From Cladorhizidae sp. MBARI D1340-BT2 (Eukaryota; Porifera; Demospongiae; Poecilosclerida; Cladorhizidae): a DNA stretch of 64,000 bases. The stretch spans positions 3,772,025 through 3,836,024 of the forward strand of contig JAQNBH010000008.1 in assembly GCA_028752905.1 (NCBI GenBank). The letters are read 5' to 3'. A program made the position numbers and the translations under genes. Positions 44,301 to 53,489 of the stretch are shown piece by piece. A model generated the notes under the pieces. The model was not told the DNA's origin. It made no database searches and saw only the letters and a program-made list of their open reading frames with translations. Numbering within the stretch: position 1 is the stretch's first letter; each line of letters begins with the position of its first letter.

Positions 44301-47300
44301 TTAATGTTATTCATAAAAGTGGCACTAACTGGAAATGGCCTGATCCTGTTGACAAGATCTTCTACAAACTTGAAGACATTGTGCGAACTATCACTCCACC
44401 TACTATAGTGGGAAACCACAATTCTTTTCTTCTGAGATTATCTAAGTTTTGTTATCTGTTTCAATTATGTAGCTGAAGTTATCATTTAACCTGAATAATA
44501 AAGTTTAAAAAAAAATCTTGATGTAATACATTTGGACTCGTACTTCCGTCACGCAAATTGTGTACTTCCGTCACAATATGTAATGGCTATTTTAAAAATG
44601 AAAAAGAAAATTTTACTTTCTTAGAGGAAGTAATAATCTTACCCATAATTATGTGTAATGATTAGTTTGATACCAAGGACAGATTTATTACCTTGCACAA
44701 GTCACAGGATTTTCAAGATAAAGAACATTAACATCCAAAATTGCAATTCTCTGCGTACTTCCGTCACACCCTTTCAATGTATTTTTCCTGGCTATATAGC
44801 TAACTAAAACCATAAGTCTTTTATTATGGTAAATACCTCCTTACAATAACTGGAATATAAAATATTTCTTATGGGCTTGATGTTATTAGGGAATTGAGTG
44901 TCTGAATTGTACTTCCGTCACGACGGAACTGCCCACAAGTGCTTGGCTGGGAAGCAGCATAAGTGGCTGGGAAGCAGCATAAGTGCTTGGCTGGGAAGCC
45001 AGTGGAAGCCAGTAATGGCTGCAAGGAGAGGCTCTCTCAACGGAGGAGGGTTGTGCTCAATTGCAAGCACGCTAACAAAGACGCCAACTATAGATGATGA
45101 CTCTTCGTCACTTCTCCCACCTGTCTGTGGAGAGCCACGTGACCAAATTTGCAGTGCATAGATGGGTGAATGTGCGTGTGTGTGTGTGCTTGTTTTTGGC
45201 TTTGATGCAGGAGGTAATCTCATCTTGGAATTGAACACGATGAAAGAGGAATCCATAGAGTGGATCACAAAGAGAAGGTAAACTTTAGAGGGAAGGAGAA
45301 GAAGGCCTGATCAAGGAAGCACAGAAGAGCTGAGCTGGTAAAAACCAACAGCTCAGCCAGTATCAGTGTCTCCTCTGTGTTCTATATGCTGTGATGATAA
45401 GTCAGTGTCTCCTCTGTGTTCTGTATGCTGTGATGATAAGTCAGTGTCTCCTCTGTGTTCTGTATGCTGTGATGATAAGTCAGCGTCTCCTCTGTGTTCT
45501 GTATGCTGTGATGATAAGTCAGTGTCTCCTCTGTGTTCTGTATGCTGTGATGATAAGTCAGTGTCTCCTCTGTGTTCTGTATGCTGTGATGATAAGTCGG
45601 TGTCTCCTCTGTGTTCTGTGATGATAAGTCAGTGTCTCCTCTGTGTTCTGTATGCTGTGATGATAAGTCAGTGTCTCCTCTGTGTTCTGTATGCTGTGAT
45701 GATAAGTCAGTGTCTCCTCTGTGTTCTGTATGCTGTGATAATAAGTCAGTGTCTCCTCTGTGTTCTGTATGCTGTGATGATAAGTCAGTGTCTCCTCTGT
45801 GTTCTGTATGCTGTGATGATAAGTCAGTGTCTCCTCTGTGTTCTGTATGCTGTGATGATAAGTCAGTGTCTCCTCTGTGTTCTGTATGCTGTGATGATAA
45901 GTCAGTGTCTACTCTGTGTTCTGTATGCTGTGATGATAAGTCAGTGTCTCCTCTGTGCTGTGATGATAAGTCAGCGTCTCCTCTGTGTTCCATATGCTGT
46001 GATGATAAGTCAGTGTCTCCTCTGTGTTCTGTATGCTGTGATGATAAGCCAGTGTCTCCTCTGTGTTCTGTATGCTGTGATGAGTCAGTGTCTCCTCTGT
46101 GTTCTGTATGCTGTGATGATAAGCCAGTGTCTACTCTGTGTTCTGTATGCTGTGATGATAAGTCAGTGTCTCCTCTGTGTTCTGTATGCTGTGATGATAA
46201 GTCAGTGTCTCCTCTGTGTTCCATATGCTGTGATGATAAGTCAGTGTCTCCTCTGTGTTCTGTATGCTGTGATGATAAGTCAGTGTCTCCTCTGTGTTCT
46301 GTATGCTGTGATGATAAGTCAGTGTCTCCTCTGTGTTCTGTATGCTGTGATGATAAGTCAGTGTCTCCTCTATGTTCTGTATGCTGTGATGATAAGTCAG
46401 TGTCTCCTCTGTGTTCCGTATGCTGTGATGATAAGTCAGTCTCCTCTGTGTTCTGTGATGATAAGTCAGTGTCTCCTCTGTGTTCTGTATGCTGTGATGA
46501 TAAGTCAGTGTCTCCTCTATGTTCTGTATGCTGTGATGATAAGTCAGTGTCTCCTCTGTGTTCCATATGCTGTGATGATAAGTCAGTGTCTCCTCTGTGT
46601 TCTGTATGCTGTGATGATAAGTCAGTGTCTCCTCTGTGTTCTGTGTGCTGTGATGATAAGTCAGTGTCTACTCTGTGTTCCATATGCTGCGATGATAAGA
46701 AGACTTCTTTGAAAGAGCAAGAAAGACAAGATAATGTACAATCACAAGACATGAATGGCCAAGAGTAAGGATATTCTCTAGATCAGGTGACATGAGCGAT
46801 TCTTGCCGGCTATTCAGAGCTCTAGAGTTCAGGCTCTCAAGTAGCTTCACTGCTTTGAGGTTGCCAATACAACATACAACACTGTGTGGCTTGTATCTTA
46901 CCAGCCTGGCTTCACTTAATGAGCATGCTTATTAGATAATGGGATTAAGTGGGCATGGCCTAATTGTGAGTGCACATATTTAACGACGTAGTTAGCGTTA
47001 GTTAGCACAGTACATAAGGCACACAAGGGGGCATGGCTATTGAGAGTGTGGTGCACTTGGGAATATACACATTACAAGATAGATAGAAAAATGTAATTCA
47101 ACTTCCAGCATTCCATGACACTACGTACAATAAGGACTACTACATCCAGTAAACGTATAGTATACTAAACTGTCGTGTGATTCAAGAAAAGGATGAATGA
47201 AGATGTGTACAGCAACTATGGAATTTACTGTATATTAGCTCACCATGGTTACTCAACTAAGAGGTTTGACAGCAACAAGACACCGACCACTGCTAACAGG

Positions 47301-48010
47301 TATAACAGCTAGACTAGCAAGCAGAGAGCAGAGGACAAGAGGAGTCGGATAATCAGAATCGGTACCTGATCAAAGGTCAGCTATAGAATGCAACTCGAAT
47401 CCTACCCCGAACACAGAGTTTCAAACAGGATTTCTTGGTTTGGGAAGTGAAGGGAGGAACTTCAAAGGAATAGAGGAGGATTTGGGTCCCCAGATAATAT
47501 TATTATTATCTAGAGCCTTCTGGTATTTGTTGTGGTGACGGAAAACTCCCTGATGGTGCCTCTGTCTTCCCATGGAAGAAGAAGGGTCATGACTGGTCTG
47601 GGATGTTACATGCCCGACACTTTTTCACCATCTTACCCCAGCCTTATTTCAGGAGTTCTGGTGCGGTAGCTGAGAGGGCAGAATTTCTCAAAAAAAGAAA
47701 TATTTGAACATCTCGGCTACACATCATTTGGCGCCAGTGGGCTTCGAGACCTCTGGAGTTATTGGCCCTGAGGCCTGCTGTTGTTGTTTTTTTGCTGTGT
47801 TAGGCGCCGAGTTGAGAAGGAGACTGGAGAACATCTTTCACACCATTCTTGCTGCAGAGGCTGTCTGTTGCCATGCAGTGTGGTAACACAGCAGCAGTTT
47901 TGGCGAGCTGTTCTCTTCACAGTTCCTTCCTCTGGTTGAACAATTATTGTTGGTTATTATTTTTATTATTATTATTTATATTTTTGTCTTTATAATTAAT
48001 GAATATTTTC

Positions 48011-48048
<38 letters not shown>

Positions 48049-51000
48049 CCCAACGAACTCTCAGTTGACATAGGGAAATTACAATGACCTTCTCAATAAT
48101 CAACTTGAATTTTTACTCTCTCGACGTTTCGACTGAAGGCTAGAGCATCTCAACATTCCTGATGAAGGCTAGAACATCTCAATATTGCTGATGAAGGCTA
48201 GAACATCTCAATATTCCTGATGAAGGCTAGAACATCTCAATATTCCTGATGAAGGCTAGAGCATCTCAATATTCCTGATGAAGGCTAGAGCATCTCAATA
48301 TTCCTGATGAAGGCTAGAACATCTCAATATTCCTGATGAAGGCTAGAGCTCAATATTCCTGATGAAGGCTAGAACATCTCAATATTCCTGATGAAGGCTA
48401 GAGCATCTCAATATTCCTGATGAAGGCTAGAGCATCTCAATATTCCTGATGAATGCTAGAACATCTCAATATTCCTGATGAAGGCTAGAGCATCTCAATA
48501 TTCCTGATGAAGGCTAGAGCTCAATATTCCTGATGAAGGCTAGAGCATCTCAATATTCCTGATGAAGGCTAGAGCATCTCAATATTCCTGATGAAGGCTA
48601 GAGCATCTCAATATTCCTGATGAAGGCTAGAGCATCTCAATATTCCTGATGAAGGCTAAAACATCTCAATATTCCTGATGAAGGCTAGAGCATCTCAATA
48701 TTCCTGATGAAGGCTAGAGCATCTCAATATTCCTGATGAAGGCTAGAGCATCTCAATATTCCTGATGAAGGCTAGAGCATCTCAATATTCCTGATGAAGG
48801 CTAGAGCATCTCAATATTCCTGATGAAGGCTAGAGCATCTCGTCGAAATGACGAGAGAGTGAATTTCAAGTTGATAACATTGAGGCCATTGTCATATTAT
48901 TATTTATTTTGAAGTCGCAATCCATTCACTGGTGTAACCACCACATGGTGGTTTGAAGATGCTATCAAGAAACTTTGCTGTATCTCGCACCTTTAAAAAA
49001 AAAATTAGTGCTAATCAGCGCATGCCCAAAACAGGTCCGGAAGCTGAGAAAATCCCTAGCCCATAATTGTTAGGTTGCTGTGGTAAAATGAAACCAGCTT
49101 ACAGCTGAATTGATGGCGTCTAGATATACTGCTAGCCAAGCACGCACTTTTTAACGATGATTTCGGACTGTCAGTTGGTGAACCGAGCAATGAAAAAGGA
49201 GAAGACGTCTCTGCTAGCTTGTGGGAGCATGGTTTGAACCGTGCTGAAGTCGAGACACTGAGCAGAGAAATAGAATCAGCATGAGTGATGATTCTCTCAA
49301 CACTGCCAGCTTCAGCACAGAGATAGAGAAGGAAGGAGAGACTGAAGAAATATGGTCATGGTAAGCCTAAACTATCTATAACAGTGAATATAGTGAACCA
49401 AGAGCAAATTCTTTCCACTGTCTATTGATAGCATCCTCATTGACCCATCTGGTGTGATAATGATATTCATATTCCTGTAATCATTTATGGTTTGTTGCTA
49501 GGCAACCATTTCAAGGATAGTATGCCCTTTTCATTATGGTTGCTAGGGAGTTGAGTGATTCCCAAACCCAGTATATAATGATATACAGCTACCTCTACAG
49601 CTGCAGTCGTAAGCTTCTAGAAAGTCACCCAGTGAAAGAATAGCGAATAAATCTGACCACAAGTCTGAACAATAGCACAATGCACTGGTCCAGCTAACAA
49701 TGTATGCACACTGTACCAGTACAGGACCATTCTTGTCTCCTCTATTGGTTCCTGCCATCTCTAGTTATTACAAGGTATTTGTTACTACATGCAATACATG
49801 CTCGACAGCAAACTCTGTGACCATGTCCCAAGCTTGCTCTTGGCATTGTACAGCCAGAAGCAAAGAATAGCTACAGCCCGGCTGTTTTGTGACGTTGAAG
49901 TCTTCAAGCTCAACGAAGTTCATTAAGAGAAAGAGTCCCTTCTAACCACCTCAACCTGACTTGGGGTGGGTATCCCAAACCTCACCCTCATTGCATCAAG
50001 TAGACTCTTAAATTAAATGAATTATATCTCCATCACGAACAAGTATATTTCATAGTCATTTTCTAAGAGACTGCCACTCACCTATAGGTTCGGACACTCC
50101 CGACAGGAATGCCCAGAGGAATCCTTTCCACCTGCTTCCAGTGGCGTAGTAGACCGGCATAGACACACACATCCCCTCAGGCACATTGTGCAATGCTATG
50201 GCAATGGCCAAAGCAACACCCAGTTTCGGAGAGGAGAGAGCTGACACAAACGTCACCATACCCTCGGGGAAGTTATGTAATCCAATAGCCAGAGCTAGAA
50301 CACACATCATACAGAATGAAGGGTGAGTGGGGTTTAGAGAAGAATAGACAAGACCCACTCGACAACCACAAAGTTATACGATTCATATCACAGGCCATGT
50401 TTGACAATGCACACCCGTGATTCAGGATTTTGAAATCACAGGAACCCCTAATCCGCTCCCCTGACAAAAAAAAAAGCATACCACATGCAACAAAGCAACT
50501 GAATGGCGTGCTAAATGAAGCAAATATCTCTAATCTGTACCAGCCTTGCACAAGCATGTGCTAAGAGCATATGAAATCACATTACACAAATACAGCACAA
50601 TAGATTTTGTTGGTATCTATGGTGGCCATGTTGCTCCTCCTCTGCAAAACAGCCAGTCAGTATTGAGCCAGCCATATGGCTAAGGGACACTTGCGAACTA
50701 CAATGACAATGCGTTTGTTAACCTGTCAAGATCCCCATGCGGTGCAGCTTCTTCACACTCTTGTCTAGCAATTCAGTCACTGTCTTGAACTCTGCCGGAC
50801 CAAGAGCTACTTCATCAGACGAGTCCTTATCCTGGCATCACACACACATACGGCCACAAAGAAATGCACACACACACATATATATATATAGTATGTACAT
50901 ACACTTGAACTCCAACAATAAAAACCTCTAATCATGAACCAGAGATTTCAACTAACATGTTCTTGGTCCGTCGCACTGTCACCTTGTTTCACACCACTTT

Positions 51001-52024
51001 CTCCTCCCTCTCCCACATCGATCACCACCTCCATCCGTGACTCGGACATCTCCTCCCCTTTCTCCACCCCCACCTCTGCCAGTGACTGACTGGCAGTTTC
51101 CGGGATGATAGCATTCATGCGAAGAAGGCTGGTGTTCGAGAAGAGCTCGTTGACGCTGGCCACGTTGAAATTATTGGTGCCATCTGAAAGAGCGTTGGAG
51201 TTGATCGAAACTGAACCTCCGTCAATCATCATGCCCACAAACTGGTGACTGTCGCTCTCACTGGCACTGGCAAACTGCGACTGTTGCTCACAATTGAGCT
51301 GCAGGCTTGGCCCGTGGCTAACTGGACTGGAAATACCGTTTTTGTCATGGACAACACCATTGGAACGAGTCCCATGTACACCATTGGGAACGGACGGGGC
51401 CAAGTTCAAAATGGATCCATTGAAGGGAGTTTTGGGGTTTCCTTCGAGCTGCAATGCATTTGTAGCTTGTACCGATCTGCTTGTTCTGCAGAAAAAATTC
51501 CTGTATTTTCCTCTTCTTGAGCTATCGTCTCTGTCTGCAGTGCTTCTGTTTTTGCCAAAGCAGCAACAGCCACAGTCCAACCTCTGCAACGTGCCTACCA
51601 ACAGATCCAGCAGAAGAGTAATTAATACCCCTCCGAAAAAACATGCGGTCACAGCTAGGTCATAATGCTGAGAGTTGACGCAGCAGAAGTTATCCCGAGA
51701 CTTGGTCCATATTTCTGTAAAGGAGACGTAGAGCATGACCCCCGCTGCTAGAGACAGTCCTATTGTGAGGAAATGTGTGTTGGCACGCTTGATGAAGGGG
51801 ACAAATGGCAGCAGTGCCCCAATAGTAGTGGCCATGCCAGCTCCAATGGTGAGCCCAAATGCCAGGAGCACATTACCATCTGATGGGATAGTGCAGATGC
51901 TGGCGTTGGAACAATATAGCTGATTTAACTGTTCATCCATGCAGGTTTCATTCTGGATACAAGAGGAGATATTGGAAGGCAGAGAGAGGTTCATCTCTAA
52001 AGCAAACCAGAGAATAGATTCCAA
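34299..52024 (-). CDS. ZIP-family (ZupT/GufA-like) zinc transporter, complete four-exon gene span
   Basis: ZIP (SLC39) transporters move Zn2+ and related divalent metals into the cytosol from outside the cell or from organelles. Four exons (50957-52024, 50723-50831, 50082-50294, 34299-34516) join in phases 0,1,1 to 1,608 nt, giving 535 residues. The N-terminus has four N-glycosylation sequons (N12, N18, N25, N40). Predicted membrane segments lie at about 51-75, 84-105 and 122-145. Then comes a long hydrophilic loop (about 150-390), followed by five segments carrying HNFPEG (399-404) and HNVPEG (428-433), the paired metal-binding motifs of TM4 and TM5. Homology is closest to bacterial ZupT and the GufA type. 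Intron 3 is 15.6 kb and holds most of the mobile DNA in the window. The gene converges on HLCS. Confidence 0.9.
34837..34998. repeat. 80-bp tandem duplication
   Basis: Two essentially identical copies starting TCCTTGCACAATACCTGTAC; both strands remain open through it, which explains two overlapping short frames. Confidence 0.9.
35853..35880. repeat. C28 homopolymer
   Basis: Twenty-eight consecutive C, then TTCCCCCC. The length could be affected by sequencing or assembly. Confidence 0.8.
36100..36274. mobile_element. 175-bp MITE with TIRs and 5-bp target duplication
   Basis: The terminal inverted repeats are CAGGGTTTCAT (36100-36110) and ATGAAACCCTG (36264-36274). They are flanked on both sides by ACAGT (36095-36099 and 36275-36279), a perfect 5-bp target-site duplication. 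The interior includes a run of 15-16 G near 36118 and no coding sequence. The CAGGG start resembles hAT-type termini, but hAT elements make 8-bp duplications, so the superfamily is left open. Confidence 0.8.
36280..36600. other. Unique intronic sequence
   Basis: No repeat or coding similarity is recognised between the MITE and the retroelement fragment. Confidence 0.35.
36669..37093 (+). pseudogene. Ty3/gypsy-type reverse transcriptase fragment
   Basis: Translated segments match the start of a Ty3/gypsy reverse transcriptase: [56 protein letters not shown] and, one frame away, [17 protein letters not shown] 22-G run (36736-36757) interrupts it, an in-frame TGA follows near 36807, and a frameshift occurs near 37020. 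The fragment stops where a (TATACATG)n microsatellite begins, before the catalytic YxDD motif, so it is not functional. Confidence 0.8.
37088..37370. repeat. (TATACATG)n / (TATATACA)n microsatellite
   Basis: About 280 bp of alternating TATACATGTATATACATTTA-type sequence with higher-order structure. Open frames of [12 protein letters not shown] peptides on both strands are artefacts. Confidence 0.9.
37460..38075 (+). pseudogene. LINE reverse transcriptase C-terminal fragment, frameshifted
   Basis: Segments in shifting + frames match non-LTR retrotransposon proteins: [11 protein letters not shown] (the YADD catalytic motif, first residue changed), [17 protein letters not shown], and further on [26 protein letters not shown] and [10 protein letters not shown]. 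These are the RT palm, thumb and downstream region in the correct order. Several frameshifts and stops make it a pseudogene. Probable further C-terminal remnants extend to about 38700. Confidence 0.6.
38280..38395. repeat. (TG)n microsatellite
   Basis: Interrupted GTGTGTGTGCATGTGTGTG repeats over about 115 bp. Confidence 0.9.
38500..38700 (+). pseudogene. Possible LINE C-terminal Cys/His segment
   Basis: [16 protein letters not shown] (about 38494-38541) and, in another frame, [20 protein letters not shown] followed by KHLAGK (38650-38718) resemble the Cys/His-rich C-terminus of animal LINE proteins (CxxC ... RHKCLAER). The second segment runs directly into the 24-bp array, whose unit encodes HKCLAGKK. 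Similar residues ([10 protein letters not shown]) follow the array at 45040-45070. Confidence 0.4.
38698..42119. repeat. 24-bp minisatellite, ~142 copies, with a 614-bp higher-order duplication
   Basis: The unit is CATAAGTGCTTGGCTGGGAAGCAG (variants GAAG, GTAG, AAAAG, GGAAG). A 614-bp block starting near 38990 is repeated at about 39604; its landmarks (CAGCATCTTGGCTGGG, CAGCTAAGCAGC, AAGCAGGGAAGAAGC) recur at exactly that spacing and the 117-codon frame in each block is identical. Period 24 keeps frames open on both strands for up to 930 codons (-) and 725 codons (+). No start context, domain or splice site supports translation. Confidence 0.96.
43102..44476 (+). pseudogene. Broken transposase-like gene of the 2.8-kb transposon
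   Basis: Segments in different + frames follow the order of a multicopy animal protein family. They are a basic N-terminus ([16 protein letters not shown], from 43102), a [13 protein letters not shown] segment (43615-43653), a Cys/His segment [13 protein letters not shown]...VCVCSYHKN (43689-43770), [20 protein letters not shown] (43781-43840), and a C-terminal FPGEVISYN...[10 protein letters not shown]...[10 protein letters not shown] (44268-44385). At least three frameshifts and stops are present. The Cys/His segment runs straight into the ATSHGKG segment, indicating loss of the central region. AATAAA lies at 44497-44502. That the family is a transposase is inferred from its position between TIRs. 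Confidence 0.65.
44497..44502 (+). promoter_or_regulatory. Polyadenylation signal AATAAA of the transposon gene
   Basis: AATAAAG lies 20-25 bp after the last coding-like stop and just before an A9 run, consistent with the 3' end of the transposon transcript. Confidence 0.5.
44935..45000. repeat. Resumption of the 24-bp minisatellite after the transposon
   Basis: ACAAGTGCTTGGCTGGGAAG and two further units follow the right TIR, then the array ends in GGGAAGCCAGTGGAAGCCAG. Confidence 0.92.
45001..45365. other. Sequence between arrays, possible LINE 3' end
   Basis: [16 protein letters not shown] (45022-45069) may be the end of the LINE Cys/His region. A short stretch 45211-45281 ([20 protein letters not shown] between CAG and GTAAAC) reads like an exon, but no partner exon was found. 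Confidence 0.3.
45366..46700. repeat. 39-bp minisatellite, ~34 copies
   Basis: The unit is TCAGTGTCTCCTCTGTGTTC-TGTATGCTGTGATGATAAG. Period 39 (13 codons) keeps two + frames ([13 protein letters not shown] and [13 protein letters not shown]) and one - frame open for 385-456 codons. The last + frame ends 60 bp past the array. No evidence favours one frame. Confidence 0.95.
46715..47540. other. Unique sequence in ZIP intron 3
   Basis: Single copy; no coding or repeat similarity was recognised. Confidence 0.4.
47545..47945 (+). pseudogene. LINE-type ORF C-terminal fragment, frameshifted
   Basis: Translated pieces in three + frames follow the order of a region found after the reverse transcriptase in many invertebrate retroelement proteins: [40 protein letters not shown], then [19 protein letters not shown]. 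The ...PDG...W... arrangement resembles the restriction-endonuclease-like part of such proteins. Frameshifts near 47705, 47790 and 47840 and in-frame stops show it is dead. Confidence 0.5.
47955..48052. repeat. (TTA)n / (TAA)n AT-rich microsatellite
   Basis: TTATTATTATTTTTATTATT-type sequence on both sides of an ATAATAATAAT inversion. Confidence 0.85.
48056..48895. mobile_element. Foldback element, hammerhead-like family, expanded internally
   Basis: Starts with AACTCTCAGTTGACATAG and TTCTCAATAATCAACTTGAA, then TCTCGACGTTTCGACT; ends with CTCGTCGAAATGACGAGAGA-GTGAATTTCAAGTTGATAA. Between the two arms the sequence is replaced by a 29-bp array. Confidence 0.75.
48126..48845. repeat. 29-bp minisatellite made from the foldback arm, ~24 copies
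   Basis: The unit is TCCTGATGAAGGCTAGAGCA-TCTCAATAT. TCCTGATGAAGGCTAGAGCATCT is the strand that forms the apical half of the hairpin in the intact copy at 10259-10280. Each unit therefore repeats the CTGATGA core without the GAAAC side, except the last. Confidence 0.93.
48896..50081. other. 5' part of ZIP intron 3, unique sequence
   Basis: No repeat seen. A short + strand stretch at 49281-49360 ([20 protein letters not shown]..., followed by GTAAGC) reads like a first exon, but no downstream partner was found, so it is not called. Confidence 0.35.
50082..50294 (-). CDS. ZIP transporter exon 3: metal-binding membrane segments
   Basis: Encodes Ala393 to the first base of Gly464. The acceptor is GATGTGTGTTCTAG and the donor CTATAG|GTGAGT. 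It contains both signature motifs, LHNFPEG (398-404) and LHNVPEG (427-433), separated by [17 protein letters not shown], then [20 protein letters not shown]. These match TM4-TM6 of ZupT, including conserved His, Asn and Glu ligands. Confidence 0.93.
50295..50722 (-). other. ZIP intron 2
   Basis: 428 bp, GTTAAC donor (minus strand) and GTTCTAG acceptor; no repeats. Confidence 0.7.
50723..50831 (-). CDS. ZIP transporter exon 2: end of the cytosolic loop
   Basis: Encodes Asp357 to Thr392 plus one base. The acceptor is GTGTGATGCCAG and the donor GACAG|GTTAAC. It is hydrophilic and charged ([20 protein letters not shown]) and ends in [10 protein letters not shown], the lead-in to TM4. The exon fits between exons 1 and 3 in phase and supplies the residues normally found just before the first HNxPEG segment. 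Confidence 0.85.
50957..52024 (-). CDS. ZIP transporter exon 1: N-terminus, TM1-TM3 and loop
   Basis: Encodes residues 1-356. The first Met gives [20 protein letters not shown]; a second Met at residue 11 is an alternative start. The sequons N12, N18, N25 and N40 and several Cys suggest a lumenal or extracellular N-terminus. TM1 (51-75) contains [21 protein letters not shown]2 (84-105) [17 protein letters not shown] with the conserved Glu, TM3 about 122-145. A Cys cluster CGCCCFG (151-157) follows, then a Ser/Asn-rich loop with little predicted structure. The donor is GAACAT|GTTAGT; unspliced, the frame stops two codons later. Confidence 0.9.
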
Positions 52025-52505
52025 TAGAAATGGAGAGTCAGAGCTGAAGGTGGTCTCTGCGTGCGTCAGTTTATAGATTGAGTCAGTTTATAGATTGAGC
52101 TTAGTAAGCTGAGGTAGAAGACACCACCACACCAAGGAGTAGCATTAACAATAGTCAAGGATCGCGGTAGTGGCTATAATACCACGAGCTGATCTGAAGT
52201 TCTCATCCCCGCGCGGCCGGGAGACATGAGCATTGTGCGCATGGCCATGTCTCACCAAAAAATAGCAGGTCTTTCTTTGTTGTTAGTTCATTGTTGTTGC
52301 GTTTTTAAATCTTCGCTTCCGCCATTGACACTTCTTATCTCATTAATAAAAGTACATTCACATACATAGTCCGTTCTAAAGCACAAATAAACACTTACCA
52401 GTGTAAAGAGGTCATCCCGTTGAGGAAGTAGACTGTTTAAAATAATTTAATTAGGCATTAACCATCAATTTTTGGACCCGATTGATTTTAATTTCACGCT
52501 AAAAT
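52025..52505. other. ZIP 5' flank
   Basis: Single copy; the promoter and 5' UTR of the ZIP gene should lie here. No specific element is recognisable. Confidence 0.4.
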
Positions 52506-52614
52506 AACTCTCAGTTGACATAACAATGACCGTCTCAATAATCTTACTCTCTCTCTACGTAGATGCTCTAACCGTCAGGCTGGAGCATCTAGTCTAAACG
52601 TCAGTCGAGAGTGT
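52506..52614. mobile_element. Foldback element, hammerhead-like family, degraded copy
   Basis: AACTCTCAGTTGACATAACA, then CTCTCTACGTAGATGCTCTA ... CTGGAGCATCTAGTCTAAAC-GTC; both arms are present but have lost several bases. Confidence 0.65.
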
Positions 52615-52659
52615 AACAACCGCATTTCTGGGACTGGGGCCACTTGGCCGTGAACTATT

Positions 52660-52740
52660 CCCAAGTTACTGGTTAAAGTGGAGGTACCTCAAAACCCGAG
52701 TGCAACACATTTTTCTGCAGATTGCCAAGTGCCAGAGATA
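52660..52740. repeat. ~75-bp direct repeat, left copy
   Basis: CCAAGTTACTGG...AAAGTGG...CTCAAAACC...AGATTGCCAAGTGC; the same ordered blocks occur at 55442-55515 in the same orientation, flanking the LINE and glycosyltransferase remnants. Confidence 0.6.
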
Positions 52741-53489
52741 ACTGAAATTAGTGCCAGTGGCAAACCATTAGACCTAAAACTTGAGTGGCGCGGTCAAGCG
52801 GGCTTCTTGGATGGCTCAAATTTAATTCTCCCTCAACACATACTGTACAAAAAATATGTCCTGAACAGTAGTTTCAGCTCAACTGGTTATGCCCTTTCTT
52901 TAGCGTTAAGGATTTAAATGCAGTCTGCTCCACTTAGGAATCAGCTTTCCACACATTTCTGATATTAAACATAGGAAGAAATTTTTTTCTTCTCCACACC
53001 CTCAAGTCGGGGTAACAATAAACAAAATTATTAGAATAGATTATGGGTCTGTTAATTCACGGAGAAGAGGTGATTGAGTACATACCAAGACATGGTATAT
53101 AGCTATATAACGATCAGAGGCATGCACCATAGAGATTACAGATGCAGTCTGAATTTGGGGGGGTGGAATGTTTTATTCTCACAGATTTTGTGATGGAACC
53201 CACGACTAGTTGTTCTTGTGATGATATGTCGATTTCTCTGATTTGATGTCTTCCAGGTTGCTGATTGAAATGCTGGTCCACGATGGAATTGTTGCAATAT
53301 GTAATGTTCCTCTCGTTCCTGCCGAAAGTCTAAATACTCTGTTATGACCGTATCTTGGAAGGGTAATGTTATGGAGGTCCATGGTGAAAGTGTGTTCATC
53401 TATAAATGGTATACTAATGTAGATGATGTGCTCATGTGGAGGCCCAATAGCTGTTATATAAAGGATGACTTAACTTTGTCTATTTCATG
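52741..53489. other. Region downstream of a LINE remnant, no clear gene
   Basis: A minus-strand open frame 53136-53399 (HYILQQFHRGPAFQSATWKT) may be part of the LINE protein 3' of its reverse transcriptase, but this is not certain. Confidence 0.3.

Larger units (their letters stand above)
42120..44934 (+). mobile_element. 2,815-bp DNA transposon inserted in the 24-bp minisatellite
   Basis: The terminal inverted repeats are GGGCAGTTCCGT (42120-42131) and ACGGAACTGCCC (44923-44934). The 24-bp array stops exactly at the left end and resumes at the right end. The flanks ATAA (42116-42119) and ACAA (44935-44938) suggest a 4-bp target duplication with one change. Eight copies of a subterminal motif ACTTCCGTCAC or close variants lie at 42475, 42653 (inverted), 42677, 42690, 44542, 44564, 44757 and 44911. 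The interior carries a broken transposase-like gene. The superfamily is not identified. Confidence 0.9.

Noticed and set aside
45211..45281. Possible internal exon ([20 protein letters not shown])
   Set aside because: It has AG and GT borders but no partner exons in matching phase.
49281..49360. Possible first exon ([20 protein letters not shown] ... GTAAGC)
   Set aside because: Protein-like composition and a good donor, but no downstream exon or recognised family; it lies inside the ZIP intron on the opposite strand.
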